This document shows positions 1-10,490 of a stretch of DNA of 20,863 nt, piece after piece. How positions within the stretch are numbered: the stretch's first letter is position 1; the number at the start of each line of letters is the position of its first letter. The DNA is from Chara braunii (lineage: Eukaryota > Streptophyta > Charophyceae > Charales > Characeae), in assembly GCA_003427395.1 (NCBI GenBank), contig BFEA01000146.1, positions 72,389-93,251 on the forward strand, given 5' to 3'. The notes under the pieces are model-generated. The model saw only the letters and a list, made by a program, of their open reading frames with translations. It had not been told where the DNA came from and made no database searches. A program made the translations under genes and the position numbers.

Positions 1-56
1 AAGAGAGAGAGAAAGAGAGAGAGAGAGAGGTCGGGGGGGACCCTCCCCCAACCAAC

Positions 57-143
<87 letters not shown>

Positions 144-152
144 CAATCATTT

Positions 153-195
<43 letters not shown>

Positions 196-218
196 AATCA
201 ATCAATCAATTAACCAAC

Positions 219-268
<50 letters not shown>

Positions 269-298
269 ATCGATCAATCAATCAATCAATCAATCAAC
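1..298. repeat. Microsatellites: (GA)n then (CAAT)n
   Basis: Positions 1-29 are a GA-rich tract. From about 50 to 298 the sequence is an imperfect CAAT/AATC tetranucleotide array, opened by three ACCA units and interrupted near 105, 142-150, 193-222 and 268. It continues into AT-rich sequence to about 345. No coding potential. A shorter array of the same tetranucleotide (in the opposite orientation) lies in the LINE 5' UTR at 13707-13760, but the flanks do not match. Confidence 0.95.
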
Positions 299-300
299 GA

Positions 301-1567
301 ATATTTTTTTTTCTCTTTTTTTAATTAATTTTCTCACTCATCAAAAATTACCCCCCCCCAAGAAAAAATAAATTATTTTTGAATGTGCAGTCCTCTAGAG
401 GAGGACGTGCGCAGGCCAAGGCCGCGCGCCGATTTTCCACGCGCGCCCCCACTGGGCCGTGGCGAGGCCGCGCGGGAACTCGGCCGCACAGCTCGGACTG
501 GGCCGCAGGATCCGCAGCCAAGGGTGCCACGTAAGCAAGCAGGGCTTTAACACTGGCAGTCAAAGAATACACACATGGCATCTAAAGGCTGATAGTGATA
601 TTAGGTAGATGTACGGATCTTTCCCTCAAGTCTGACTTTTCTCTCTCGTCTTGTGTTCGATGCTTGACCGTTTTCACGCCATCTGCTACACAGTCACTTC
701 CTTTCAAGAGGGGAGTGACATCTGTTGCAAGAGCACGCTCGCCTCACAATTTTCACTCATAAGTCTGTGCCCTTCACGCGCTGTCCTCAACGCGCACGAT
801 CGTTAAAACGTTTCCTTATTGATTGCTAGAAAATCAAGTAGTACATGCTTAGTCAATCTCGTCAGTTAACTCTAAAGAAAATCATTGAGACAACCTTCAT
901 CCCTTCAGTGAGTGAACATCTCCCCTGGCTACGATGGAGTGACAAGGGGGAAACGAATGATCGCTAACCTGTAACACAACTAACCCGTAACTTTCACGAA
1001 CGAGAAAACAGACCCCTCGCCCTCATCTCTCGTCTAGATCCGGTCAGTCCCCTCTGGCACAATATTCACCTCCTCTTTACTCGCCTGCCCGGTACGGGAC
1101 ATTCTCCGCACACGCCGAAGCGAGCACATTATCACATTGTTCGCGTTCTAGCCAACCAGCACAAGAGTGATGACCCTCAACCTCTCTCTCGCGACCCGCT
1201 TCTCTCTCTCTCATGTCTCGCAAGTGTCTCACATACCACAAAACTAACATACTCCGCGCACGTACTTCATCTGAGTTTCATCTCGCCCGTCAAATCTTGA
1301 CAGAAGCATGTCGAGGGCGGTTATTTCGTGACCTGACTTTGATCGTGTCACTGCGTGCCAACGCTGTTGACATCAATCGTGATGAACGAGCGCATTCCTT
1401 TGTCCGTCTGCTGTACTCACACAACTGCGCGTACTCTGACGCCGACCGCGCAACGTAACCGCCTAGCGGCCCTGGTTCCTCTGCCCTCGTGAGCTAGCCT
1501 CTGGGCCGTCATCCACTGATCCAGCTGGCGGGTAGTCCCGTCGCCACTGGTCCAACCCATGCCAGGA
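301..1567. other. Stretch without a recognisable gene
   Basis: AT-rich to about 380, then mixed composition. The short open frames here (for example 348-581 on the minus strand and 1213-1458 on the plus strand) show no recognisable motif, good start context or conserved neighbour. I see no repeat shared with the rest of the window. Confidence 0.5.
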
Positions 1568-1954
1568 CTAGGTTCGAACCTCCCGGTCACTCTCCTCACT
1601 CTCCGCTTCCATATCGCGATCTAAGTGCCGCTGTTCCCTTTCCACTGTGTCTGTCGAGGTCCCTCTCTCCAAATATGAGATGGTCACTTTCATTTCATCT
1701 GTTACCCCATCCCTCCTGCACCTTCTTTCAGCACGGTCCCTGGCCTCCGTAATGGCCAACTGCAGTCTCTGGTCTGCCCTCATCTCCTCCTCTTTCCCTC
1801 CTTCCACATTCACTTTTAGCCTAACCTCCTGATTGCAGTGGCAATAGTCCATGATAGCCGTCACCGTAGGCCCCTCTCCAGACATCCGCTCCCACCTCCA
1901 GCGGAACTGGAGGTACCTTGGCCTATACCCGTGCAGCCCATTGTTGCGCACCAT
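1568..1954 (-). CDS. Doubtful 128-codon reading frame, Arg/Glu-rich, function unknown
   Basis: The frame opens at an ATG near 1954. After an aromatic/basic start (residues 8-22) it becomes rich in Glu, Arg and Asp, with a stretch around residues 50-80 that could form a charged helix. It ends at a TAG inside a palindromic GTTCGAAC. The same frame stays open for about 34 more codons after that TAG, so the stop may be a mutation in an older, longer frame. No catalytic motif, signal peptide or membrane segment is visible. It may be a remnant of a gene or transposon protein, or a chance frame; I cannot assign it. Confidence 0.2.
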   Translation of the reverse strand: MVRNNGLHGYRPRYLQFRWRWERMSGEGPTVTAIMDYCHCNQEVRLKVNVEGGKEEEMRADQRLQLAITEARDRAERRCRRDGVTDEMKVTISYLERGTSTDTVEREQRHLDRDMEAESEESDREVRT

Positions 1955-2378
1955 AACTAAATAGGTCGTATATGGAACTCAGCTACCGACTCCCGAAACA
2001 CCCCGGGCTTAACACTCCACGCACGCGTCCGAGGACAGACTGCCTCACGTCTGCCCAGCCGCTCAGCCCTCTTCTCAGTTCGCCAACAACTAGCGAGAAG
2101 AGGCTACTAATGGCCAGATTGTCGGAAGCTCATCTCCCTCTCTCTTTTATAAGATCGCTACTCACCGCGATCCCGGCAATCTGAACGAGGGACTCAAGTA
2201 CCCCCTTTTTAAATTTTGTAAAAAATAATAATAATAAAATATAATATTATAGAATAAATAAAAGTAGAAATATTTACTTTTCAAAATTTTGTGAGCCAAG
2301 TTGAACGAAGAAAAGATAGTGGAGTTGAACCCCAACGGTCGCTCCGGAGGTGAAGTGACCCAGGCTCGGCGTGGCAGT

Positions 2379-2381
<3 letters not shown>
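1955..2381. other. Stretch without a recognisable gene; one small hairpin
   Basis: The only structure I see is a 9-bp perfect inverted repeat, CCTCTTCTC at 2068-2076 and GAGAAGAGG at 2095-2103, with an 18-nt loop. From about 2205 to 2290 the DNA is very AT-rich. Confidence 0.5.
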
Positions 2382-2429
<48 letters not shown>

Positions 2430-2653
2430 TCCTTAATCTTGAACAACCCAAGTGAACGCTAGCGTTGCTGGTAAGAGCAGACACCGCTAGCATGCTCGGG
2501 GAGGCTCCATCTATTGGTGGGGAGCAGCACCTGCTGAAAAACGGGTGCAGCGTCCCTTTACATTTCAAAGTGTTTGTTTAACTTTGTTATGGAGATATTT
2601 GAACTCATATGGGCAAGCCACGTGTCAATCCAGCTAATCTTCTAACCCTACAC
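2382..2653 (-). mobile_element. tRNA-derived SINE, A-tailed (copy 1)
   Basis: Read on the minus strand. A degraded tRNA-like head starts near 2653 (GTGTAG, then GGTTAGAAG; relative to the copy at 15968 about six bases of the A box are missing). A B-box-like GAGTTCAAATATC follows at 2605-2593 (8 of 9 bases of GTTCRANNC). The family 3' module comes next (2556-2503), starting GGGACGCTG, with the palindromic core CAGCAGGTGCTG. The element ends in 47 A (plus-strand T at 2382-2428). Layout and sequence match the SINE at 15704-15968. I found no convincing target-site duplication. Such SINEs are normally transcribed by RNA polymerase III and copied by LINE reverse transcriptase; that is family knowledge, not shown here. 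Confidence 0.75.
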
Positions 2654-3335
2654 GTTAGCACGCCAAGCACCCAGTGGGCAGCATTGATTGCCCTCAACTT
2701 AGGGAATTAACTGCCCATCCAAATCCAGAGTCATATTCCTACTTCAAATTCCTCATCACAAGTCACATGGATCGTAAACATGCCTATGAGGAAGAGGGGT
2801 TGTCATCCATAGGGAAGATCAAAAATGCCATCCCCCATCGAAACCTCCAACCGTTAATCTTCGCCTGCTCTGAATTCGCTATCATGCAGACAAAAGCAGA
2901 AATAAACCAACAGCACGTCGACCGATGAAATAGAGGGGATCAAACGCGGCCGCAGCTCATACCAATCCTTGTCGAAGAAAAGGGGGTAGATAGAGAAATA
3001 TCACGTAGCAACAACGTAGCAATTTATAGTAAAAGACCATACGAAACCCGAGTTACCACCACGCAACCCCGCGAGAAAGCGATATTTTCACGCACTGCCC
3101 TGTGCGGCCCAATTTTCCCTAACAGCTCTATCCCACCCCTACTCGCCTCCATCCAGTATCCCTCTTCGCCACACAATCTTTCTGTATCCAAAACCTGCCC
3201 ATCACCCACCCCACACACCCCAATCCCTGATCGGGCTTCACGAAAGACCAGCGAAGCGAAAAGAGAAGGTGAAACGAGCGGGAGAGAGCCTGCGCATTAT
3301 CATGACGTTTGTCATATATGTTGTCTCCAACCACG
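2654..3335. other. Stretch without a recognisable gene
   Basis: Short open frames exist on both strands (for example 2674-2928 + and 3128-3334 -), but none has a motif or neighbour to support it. This is the likely 3' flank of the frame that ends at 3336. Confidence 0.45.
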
Positions 3336-4295
3336 TTATTGTTGTTTAGCCCTGGTCATATGAATGACGTAGTTGCCACCATTGTTGTTGAGCTTATTGT
3401 CATTATCATCGCAAATGTCATTACCGTTCCCAGCGATGACCTCAACGAAAGCAGTATCACCGCGTTCGAGGAAGTCATCTCCGACGTTGTTGTCTTCACC
3501 ACTATCATGAATTTTGTTGATCTCACCGTTTTTGTTGATAGTGGTGTTGTTGTTGTTGTCGGCGGCGACAGCGTCAAAGAAAGCGTCAAAAAAAGCAGTA
3601 TCTCGTGCTTCGAAACAATCATCACCACAATCATGAACGCTACGCTTATTATCATCGTCATTGTTATTCTTATTGGTGTTGAAGTTGTAACCGCCGACGA
3701 TGTCATTACTCTTTGTGCTGAAATCGGTGTTATCATACCTACCGATCGTGCTTGCATCGTTGTCACGCTCCAACAGTTCGCCGCAAGGACCTCGCCCCTC
3801 CTCAAGCCCCCCATGACGAATCACGACCTCCACTTCCCATGATCGATCCTGCATCGCAGTGCGCAGCACCTGCCCCTCCTCAGGCCCCGCGCAGCAACAC
3901 TTTTCCACATCATCGCACCTTACACCCCCATACAACCCCTCCCTAAGTTCATCGAAGATTCCCTTTACTTTCTTCATCATTTCAGCACAAACACCCAATT
4001 CCGCCATCACCTGTTCATTTTCGATCACGCCCAGCCGTTGAGATGGAAGATCAGCATCGAGGTCCTCCTCCCAACCACCGACCAGCTCCTCACCCTCGTC
4101 GAGAAGATCCGCCGGTAGATTGTGTCGCTGCTGGATAAGCGTAGTATAGATCTCCTTCATCTGTCGCTTGTACATTTGCACAATCTCCAGTGCGGCACCC
4201 TCCTCTCCAAAGCCAGCGGCAACAAGAGCGTCTTGCATGGACGCCGCCTCCGTCGCCATCTGCGCCATCAATATAGTCGTCGATGAAGCCGCCAT
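3336..4295 (-). CDS. Hypothetical protein with Asn/Asp-rich repeated C-terminal half (319 aa)
   Basis: The longest frame outside the LINE. The ATG at 4295 sits in AAATGGCG, close to the plant consensus for efficient initiation, which is why I choose it; further Met codons follow at residues 10, 13 and 20. Residues 1-165 are mixed and acidic, with a likely helical stretch (about 30-58, MYKRQMKEIY) and a second around 95-120. A Cys-rich CCC lies at 133-135. Residues 178-311 are Asn/Asp-rich with an internal repeat: an HD-G-D motif at 221 and again at 263, each followed by a D-F/FE..DTAF block, a period of about 42 residues. No signal peptide, membrane span or enzyme motif is visible. It may be an intronless gene, one exon, or a retrocopy; no AATAAA-like tail clearly follows. 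I do not recognise a family. The repeats read open on the opposite strand too, a codon-composition effect of GTT/ATT runs. Confidence 0.5.
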   Translation of the reverse strand: MAASSTTILMAQMATEAASMQDALVAAGFGEEGAALEIVQMYKRQMKEIYTTLIQQRHNLPADLLDEGEELVGGWEEDLDADLPSQRLGVIENEQVMAELGVCAEMMKKVKGIFDELREGLYGGVRCDDVEKCCCAGPEEGQVLRTAMQDRSWEVEVVIRHGGLEEGRGPCGELLERDNDASTIGRYDNTDFSTKSNDIVGGYNFNTNKNNNDDDNKRSVHDCGDDCFEARDTAFFDAFFDAVAADNNNNTTINKNGEINKIHDSGEDNNVGDDFLERGDTAFVEVIAGNGNDICDDNDNKLNNNGGNYVIHMTRAKQQ

Positions 4296-4503
4296 TTGTC
4301 TTCAAGCTTGCTGTTACGGTATCTTACTGTTTTGTCAGAGTCGCTCCCCTAACAACCGCGTCATTTTCATAGCGGGTCTGGCGTCCCTTACATATTTGCC
4401 ATGGTCTCGTGGAGCTGGGCAAGGCACTCCCGAGTCCCAACCTGGCCCATCCCCTACCGCAGCCTATGTGAATTTTTCATAGGCCTACCAGATGCCTCTT
4501 TGG

Positions 4504-4526
4504 AAAAAAAAAAAAAAAAAAAAAAA
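4504..4526 (+). repeat. Poly(A) tract, 23 A; 3' tail of an unidentified retroposed sequence
   Basis: A pure A run ending at CATGGCAGTCCC. The plus-strand DNA before it (about 4310-4503) would be the retroposed body, but it has no tRNA-like head or recognisable LINE frame. A short piece at about 4371-4389 resembles the end of the SINE module but in the orientation opposite to this tail, so the two are not one element. The sequence 4527-4802 holds nothing I can identify. Confidence 0.4.
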
Positions 4527-4802
4527 CATGGCAGTCCCATAACGGGATACCGATGATCTCCTCTTTCCCCTCAAAACGTGCCGCTGGTCTACCCCTGACG
4601 GGTACCCGTGTCCGATGGCAAGGAGGGGGCTCATGATTCCCAACGGGGTGATGAGCCTCCTACCAATGCGGCCGCGGGTGCTCCCATTTTTGGGCCCTGT
4701 GCTGATCGCGGCTCATCGGTTAGGTTCACAGCGGCCGAAGTGTAAAGGTCGGCCAGTCTTGACCCCCCATACTTAGCTCAGAACTCGAAACCGGACTGTC
4801 CG

Positions 4803-4819
4803 CTCCCCATGAAATGACT
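4803..4819. repeat. LINE target-site duplication, 3' copy
   Basis: CTCCCCATGAAATGACT, identical over 17 bp to 14696-14712. It lies directly beyond the poly(A) end of the minus-strand LINE. The last T could belong to the tail, so the duplication is 16-17 bp. Confidence 0.93.
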
Positions 4820-4839
4820 TTTTTTTTTTTTTTTTTTTT

Positions 4840-7800
4840 AGAAGAAAAATCCCTGAGTATGTGTTCCTTCTCTGCCAAATGGCCCAAAGTACTGCTCTTC
4901 TTTCTAGGATGAAAAAGTTCTGAGTGAAACTATCCTCTGGTTTCGGAGACCAGTGTTCCATCAGAATTGCTTTCCACCCCCACGGCCATTCATGTGTAGT
5001 TTCTAGCTGTTCCCAGATTCTACCTCACCATCGCCATAGCCAGATGGAGCCAGGACACTCGAAAAAAATGTGCTCGATTGTTTCCAATATTTTCCTGCTT
5101 GGATACGCAGATTTACAGAGTTTGCACCAGGGGTCTGTAATACCTTTTTTTTCCAGGGAGGATCTATCTGCCAATCAGTCTCTTGTGGGAAGACACCGGT
5201 GTTCTATCTGCCATTGAAGGGAGGCTACCTTTGAAGGTTTGATTTTGGAGTCCTTGAACCATTGGATGTTTCTGAGATCTTCCTTGTTAATATTCAACTG
5301 TTTCATCCATCTCTCCACCACCCTATCTTTGAGATTGAGGTTGGGTCTAAGCATCCGGTAAGTCGACTTGACCGATAGCGTGTGTAAGTGTCTGCTGAAA
5401 TTCCTGTTGCACTTGTTTTTGGTTCCCCATGACCAGTATACCGGATCAAAAGGCAGCTCTGAGATGGGTGTGGATGGCCTGAAGGCGAGATATGACTGTG
5501 CGTCTAGTGAGAGGACTCTGATTCTGAAGATCTTCCCCACTGGAGTCCAATAAGGGGCTAAGTCATTGTTGAGGGTTAATGCGTTGTCCTCCCTTAGTGT
5601 CCCTTAATGCCTCATTGTCAGGGGATGTAAGTATGACGCTACCTACCTTTCGAGGTTCTTCTATCGTAGCAACCCAATCACTTTCCTATAGTTTTTTCCC
5701 TCTCTTGGGCACTCTGAACCACTTAATGGGAATGAGTTCTACAATCTTGTCTAGATTATTTTGTAAGTGGTGGCAGTGTTTTAGTTTCTTTTGGAGGAGG
5801 TCAGGGGAGAACCAGTCCCGAGACCCGTCATCCCAAATATCCTTGATCCTAATTACCCCCCTCTTAATCCAACTCTTCCATGGGCTATCATTACAGTGTA
5901 GTGTGGTACCTTGGTGGTCCCTGATCCAGGTGTTATTGAATAGTGGTTGTTGGTTAATCTCCTCCCAACGTTGTGGGAAATGTTTATCCGGTATAGGTAG
6001 TCTTCTCCAGGTCTTGAGAATGGTAGGCCAGAAAGAGTCATTGATGATATCCTTCCTTGTTGCCCTCCCTGTTAGACGTTTGGCCTGGGTCTACCTCTTT
6101 GGCCGTGCCTCTAGGGATCGGCCAATCCCTGTTTTCTAACCACATAGCAGGGTCTATGGGTTGCTCTGTTTGGGGGGCCAGTCTTTTCAGTTGTTCCCAA
6201 GCCAGGTCGTTCCACAGAGTTTGCGGATTTAGAAGTAATCTCTTCACCCATTGGATTGAGAGTGCCATGGCTTGGAGAGTTGGGTCAATAAGTCCTAGCC
6301 CTCCCCTAGACTTTGGTTGGATGACTGAGGACCAGGCCACTCTACTAATTACATTGTTATACTCATGGTTCCCTCTCCACAGGAAGGCCCTGAGCTGTTG
6401 ATGAAAATACTTTGTCCATTTGCAATCGAGGGTCCATATCGCAGATTTATACCAAATGGAGGCTAAGATAACATTATTGATTACTAAGGATCTGCCTATT
6501 ATCAATGTGTGCTTATTCTTCCAGAGTTCCATTTTGGTCTGGGCACTTTGTAAAATGATTTCATCATTAATTTTTTGTTTTCCTTCGGCAGATAAGGAGA
6601 TGTCTAGCACTCTTATTGGTTTGTCGAGGGGAAGCCATTTGATTTTAGGTTGTTCTGGGGGGCTAACGCCCTGATGATGAATCCACCAACCTAGGGTCTT
6701 TTCTCCCCAGTTAACCTTCATGTCTGCTATTTTGCAAAATTTATTCATTAAATCCTGAATCACCTCATTATTCTCATGTGTTGCGTCTACCATCAAAGAG
6801 AGATCATCTGCAAAAAGTGAGCATATGGGAATAGCCTCTTCTGGAATGGACGTCACTTAAATTTTTATAATATCCTTGTTTTGTTTCAGGTTGGCCGCTA
6901 AAGCCTCCATGATAATTATGAAGAGGAAAGGTGTCAAAGAGTCTCTCTGCCTGACCGATCTCTGAAGATCTATTAGGGGCGTCATACTACCATTAACCAT
7001 GACTCTAGTGGTGGTCTTGCAGTGCATGATATTGACCCACCTTCTGAAGCACGGGCCGAAGTTCATTTTCTCCAAACATTTGTCGAGAAAGAACCAATCA
7101 ACATGATCATAGGTTTTTTCAAAGTCTATGAAAAGAAATGTTGCATTATGTTTGGATTGGCGTGCAATTTTAATAAGTTCATTTATTAGAAGGATATTGT
7201 CTTGTATGTTGCGACCCGAGATAAATCATGTTTGTGATGGGTGGATGATGTCCGCTATCACTTTGAGCATTTTGTCAACTAGAGCTTTGGCGACCAATTT
7301 GTACACTACAGTGAGAAGTGTGATGGGATGGTAATTTCGAATATTTTATTTTGTCCCATTTTTTGTAAAGGAGCGTGAGAATCCCTTGGCTAATTATTTC
7401 TCCCATATCCCCTGCTTCCCATACCGCTTGGTAGAAGTCCATTAGATCTTGTGAGAATGTTTCCCACATAGATTCCAAAAATTCCTTTGGGAGGCCATCT
7501 ATTCCTGGCGTCTTATCTTCTTCCATGAGGATTAGGGTCTTCCAAATTTCATCCTTCGTTAGTTGCTTATCAAGTATTTCCCTTTGTGCTTCCGTGATTG
7601 ATTTGTTGAAGGGGGTAAGGAATTCCTTGATTTGTCTTTCTTTTTCTGGGAAGGGAATCGAAGAATTTTTTGAGGTGAAGAGGTCCTTGTAAAAATCTCT
7701 TGCTAACTTCATACTAGCCGCTGTTGAGATGACTAATGGTTCATCATTGTTGAAGAGATTGATTAAGGCCTCTATAGTAGTTCTTCCGGTTCTAGCCCTG

Positions 7801-9113
7801 GCCATGGCAAAAAAACGAGCATCCATGTCACCTTCCATCCGGTGTTTCTTCAGTTTGCCTCGAATTCTGACTCCCTGCCATCTGTACGTCATATACTTGA
7901 GCAATTGATCCTCAAGTGACTGAATCTTTTTTGATGCTGCTTCAAGGGCGTCTTGATCCTGTGGGTTTGAATCTATTCTTTGTAAGTCTTGAATTTTTCC
8001 TTGAATTTCTATCTTTTTTTGATGTCTTAGTTTCGCCAAGGCTTTTGAGTACTCATTGCATTTACGTCCTAGGAAAACTAGGCCGTTGTTGAACCATGTG
8101 ATGTCGTTGTCAATGTGGGCCTTCTGTTTCCTCCAAAATCCCCAAACATCCTTTAGGTATTGTAAGAAGTCTTGGTCTTTAAGATGAAAAGTGTTTAGTT
8201 TATAGAACCCCTTGCCTTGATCCGGTTTCTTACGGAAGGAGAAAACTGCCATGCACATTGTATGATCAAGGCCAGGGAATGGACTTCTGGGGAGGACACT
8301 AGCAAATTGGAGACCTCCCTGAAGGTCTTCCGAGGCAAGGATGAGATCTATTCTCGATTTAGTAGGTCTATTTGAAAGTCTTTTGGTGAAGCAGGAAAAT
8401 GACTTAGTTTTTGGATTTAATCTTCTAAAAGAGTCAAACAAATTTAAAAAATTACACAATTTGGATATGATTTGCTCATCTTCTTCTATATAGGTTGGGC
8501 ACGGTGAGGGTATGTTCCATCTATCCAAGTTACGGTCCGGTGCTGCATTGAAATCGCCCGCCATTATAACTGGGATACCTACTGGGAGGCGGGGAAGAAG
8601 TGAGTCAAAGAAATCCTTGCGTTCTCCAACCTCATTGGGTCCGTATACATTTAGTATACTAACCACCTCTAATTCCAGCATCGCCAGTATATATATCCAT
8701 CTCCCTTCCTGCTGGTCCGCCTCCCAATTAAGTATTTCTACTTTAGACTCCGGAGGGATCCATATTGCAACTCCCGCGCTACCGGGTTTTGTTGCGTGAG
8801 CCCGGTAAGTTGTATGGGGCCAAAGTTCTTTATGTATGTGGTTATGGGGAGGAGAGTCCATTAGATGTGTTTCTTGGATGCAGATCACATCAGGCCACTC
8901 CCTGCCCCCTACCCCTTTAATAAGTTCAAGTATGGCTTGACGTTTGGAATTCTTGGCAGATGCTAAGCCATTCACATTCAAGGATCTGAGGTCCAAATCA
9001 ACATTTCTTTTAATAAGCTTCCAGTTCTTGTCTTTATTGTAGCGTAGGTTAATTAAGTTAATTTCACCAGATTTACTCTCCATTTTATATAATTTCTTCT
9101 CAGGGCATAGCAT
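4840..9113 (-). pseudogene. LINE ORF2: apurinic-type endonuclease, reverse transcriptase, zf-RVT-like end
   Basis: It nicks target DNA and primes reverse transcription of its own RNA there. The endonuclease is intact in the first 612-codon frame: LNVNGL (about residues 45-50), QETHL (E81), NVYGPN (Y157), GDFNA (D187, N189), SRIDLIL (D256) and GLDH (283-284, where SDH is usual). RT begins near residue 530 (KTPGIDGLP). The reading then changes frame near 7348; the RT continues with HPITLLT, an IDFEKTYD motif A and RQRDSLTP (normally RQGDSLSP). After a TAA at 6857-6859 comes FADDLSL, motif C with both aspartates. Further frame changes lie near 6090 and 5575. The C-terminus (about 5265-5025) has the W-K-LPTRD...CKLC...H-FFEC pattern of zf-RVT. 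In-frame stops: TGA 7226-7228, TAA 6857-6859, TAG 5686-5688, TGA 5175-5177, TGA 5025-5027. The start ATG is directly preceded by an in-frame TAG, so it is well fixed. There is almost no 3' UTR: coding-like sequence (WAIWQRRN...) runs to the poly(A). Confidence 0.93.
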
Positions 9114-10218
9114 CTAGAACACCCCCTTTCTCAAGGGTCGCCTGTCGTACTAGTCTGAGAAGTAGGTGAGTAATGTCATCCTCCGACCAGAACTGACTAG
9201 ATTTGATTTTAAGAATTTGTAGGTCCTTAATTGCTTCCGCGTTCATCCATTTCAGATAGGGCGTCTCAGTCAGTCTGAACTTGATGAAAATATCACTGTT
9301 TGCGATTTTCTCAGGCCCTGGTGGCAATGATGGAGAGACCCAATTTCCTTCTGGAAACTGTTCCTTTATTATTTTGAGAATTTCGGATCTCAGCAAAGAT
9401 GTGTGCGATCCTTGCAGAGTGATCTCCCCATATTGAGAAGGGAGAATCACTGAGAGCCCTGCTTCCCATTCTCCATTCCCGAGTCTTACCGGGAGGAAGA
9501 TCGTTCCTGATTTGGGCAGGAAGGGTTGATCCATTGACCGGGAGAGATGATATCTAATTTTATGTCGTTTGCTGGTGGAGTCCGACAGTGAGGGGATACT
9601 AACTAGTTGGAGCAATTGTGAGGGCTGTGTTGTATGATTGCTTTGTGGTTTTCTTGTTTCTGAGGTTAATCCGTCCTCAATCTGCTGCTCCTGAGTGAGG
9701 TCTATTGTTTCTTCTTCTGCCATCCTGGCTTTTGTACTCACCCTGACTGTTGTTACTCCTTCTGCCTTTCCTCCCTTCCCGTTTCTCAACTCCAGGTGGG
9801 ATACAGTAAGATCTTCCTCCTCTAGTAGGGAGGATCTTCTATTCGATAGTTCTGCCTGAGAGGGGCCAATCTGTAGGAATTTTTTTTCTCCTGTTATTGG
9901 GGAAAAAATCTCAACTAATTTCGGATGTGTTTGTGGTGAGCTATGAATATTTGTTATCCAAACCTCCTTCGCTGCAGGGGAGTCATTTTGCAGGCCGAGA
10001 TTCGTTGCAGTGATGGTGAAACCCTCATCCTGGGGCGGTCTGAGATCTTGCGGACCTATGAGTAGTCTCTCTTGCATTGGAATGGGGGTTTGGATATCGT
10101 ATGGGTTTTTTATGAGCATTTGGGTCGTTGTAATTACAACCTGCAGCTCCGAGGCTTGGATTTGATTCAATCCATCTGGGGAAGAGGACTGTTGATCCAG
10201 AGTGATGGATTGAATCAT
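9100..10218 (-). CDS. LINE ORF C, 372 codons, unknown function, just upstream of ORF2
   Basis: An uninterrupted frame between ORF1 and ORF2, in the same frame as ORF1. Residues 1-165 are polar and Gln/Ser/Thr-rich. EEETIDLTQ at about 168-176 fits a SUMO-interaction motif (hydrophobic I-x-L next to acidic residues). A basic KRHKIR patch follows near 212-220. Residues about 240-372 look like a folded domain (alternating hydrophobic residues, FLPVRLGNGEW, an Ile/Leu-rich helix) that I cannot assign to a family. The stop TGA (9100-9102) overlaps the ORF2 start: ATGCTATGCCCTGA. Upstream, the same frame is open to a TAA at 10255-10257, so the ATG at 10218 may be a true start, or ORF C may be the C-terminal part of a longer ORF1 product. 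Survival without a stop or frameshift over 372 codons, in an element that is otherwise broken, favours real former coding. Confidence 0.7.
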   Translation of the reverse strand: MIQSITLDQQSSSPDGLNQIQASELQVVITTTQMLIKNPYDIQTPIPMQERLLIGPQDLRPPQDEGFTITATNLGLQNDSPAAKEVWITNIHSSPQTHPKLVEIFSPITGEKKFLQIGPSQAELSNRRSSLLEEEDLTVSHLELRNGKGGKAEGVTTVRVSTKARMAEEETIDLTQEQQIEDGLTSETRKPQSNHTTQPSQLLQLVSIPSLSDSTSKRHKIRYHLSRSMDQPFLPKSGTIFLPVRLGNGEWEAGLSVILPSQYGEITLQGSHTSLLRSEILKIIKEQFPEGNWVSPSLPPGPEKIANSDIFIKFRLTETPYLKWMNAEAIKDLQILKIKSSQFWSEDDITHLLLRLVRQATLEKGGVLDAMP

Positions 10219-10490
10219 GTTGTGTTGAGAGAGTGAGGTGGCCTCTATTAATTTTTATTTTACTTTTAGTCTATCTTTTTTTCCCGGTTGTTTTTTCCTC
10301 GGGGTGAGAGCCAGCTTTTCCAACTTCTTTTTATGGTACCCTACTCTCTTCGACTTCATTTTGAAGTCAGTCAGTTTATTCTGCCTGGGCTGTTTGGGTC
10401 ACATTTCATTATTGTGGACTGTGAGATTCGTGTGTCTGTCTTTTCTCCTTGTCAATTCCTTTATCCTCCTGGTTCCACTGATAATCTTGG

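Noticed and set aside
1-345. Left (CAAT)n array as part of a second LINE 5' UTR
   Set aside because: Same tetranucleotide as 13707-13760, but the flanks on both sides do not match.
1571-1583. GGTTCGAACCTCC looks like a tRNA B box
   Set aside because: The core is palindromic, and neither strand has an A box or cloverleaf at the right distance.
3309-3842. Plus-strand 177-codon hydrophobic frame
   Set aside because: It is the antisense of the Asn/Asp-rich segment (GTT/ATT runs give Val/Ile), with no start context.
4371-4389. SINE-module remnant (GCGGGTCTGGCGTCCC) before the poly(A) at 4504
   Set aside because: Only about 17 bp, with several mismatches, and oriented opposite to that tail.
5579-6139. 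Plus-strand 186-codon frame
   Set aside because: Antisense of LINE ORF2, whose motifs are clear on the other strand.
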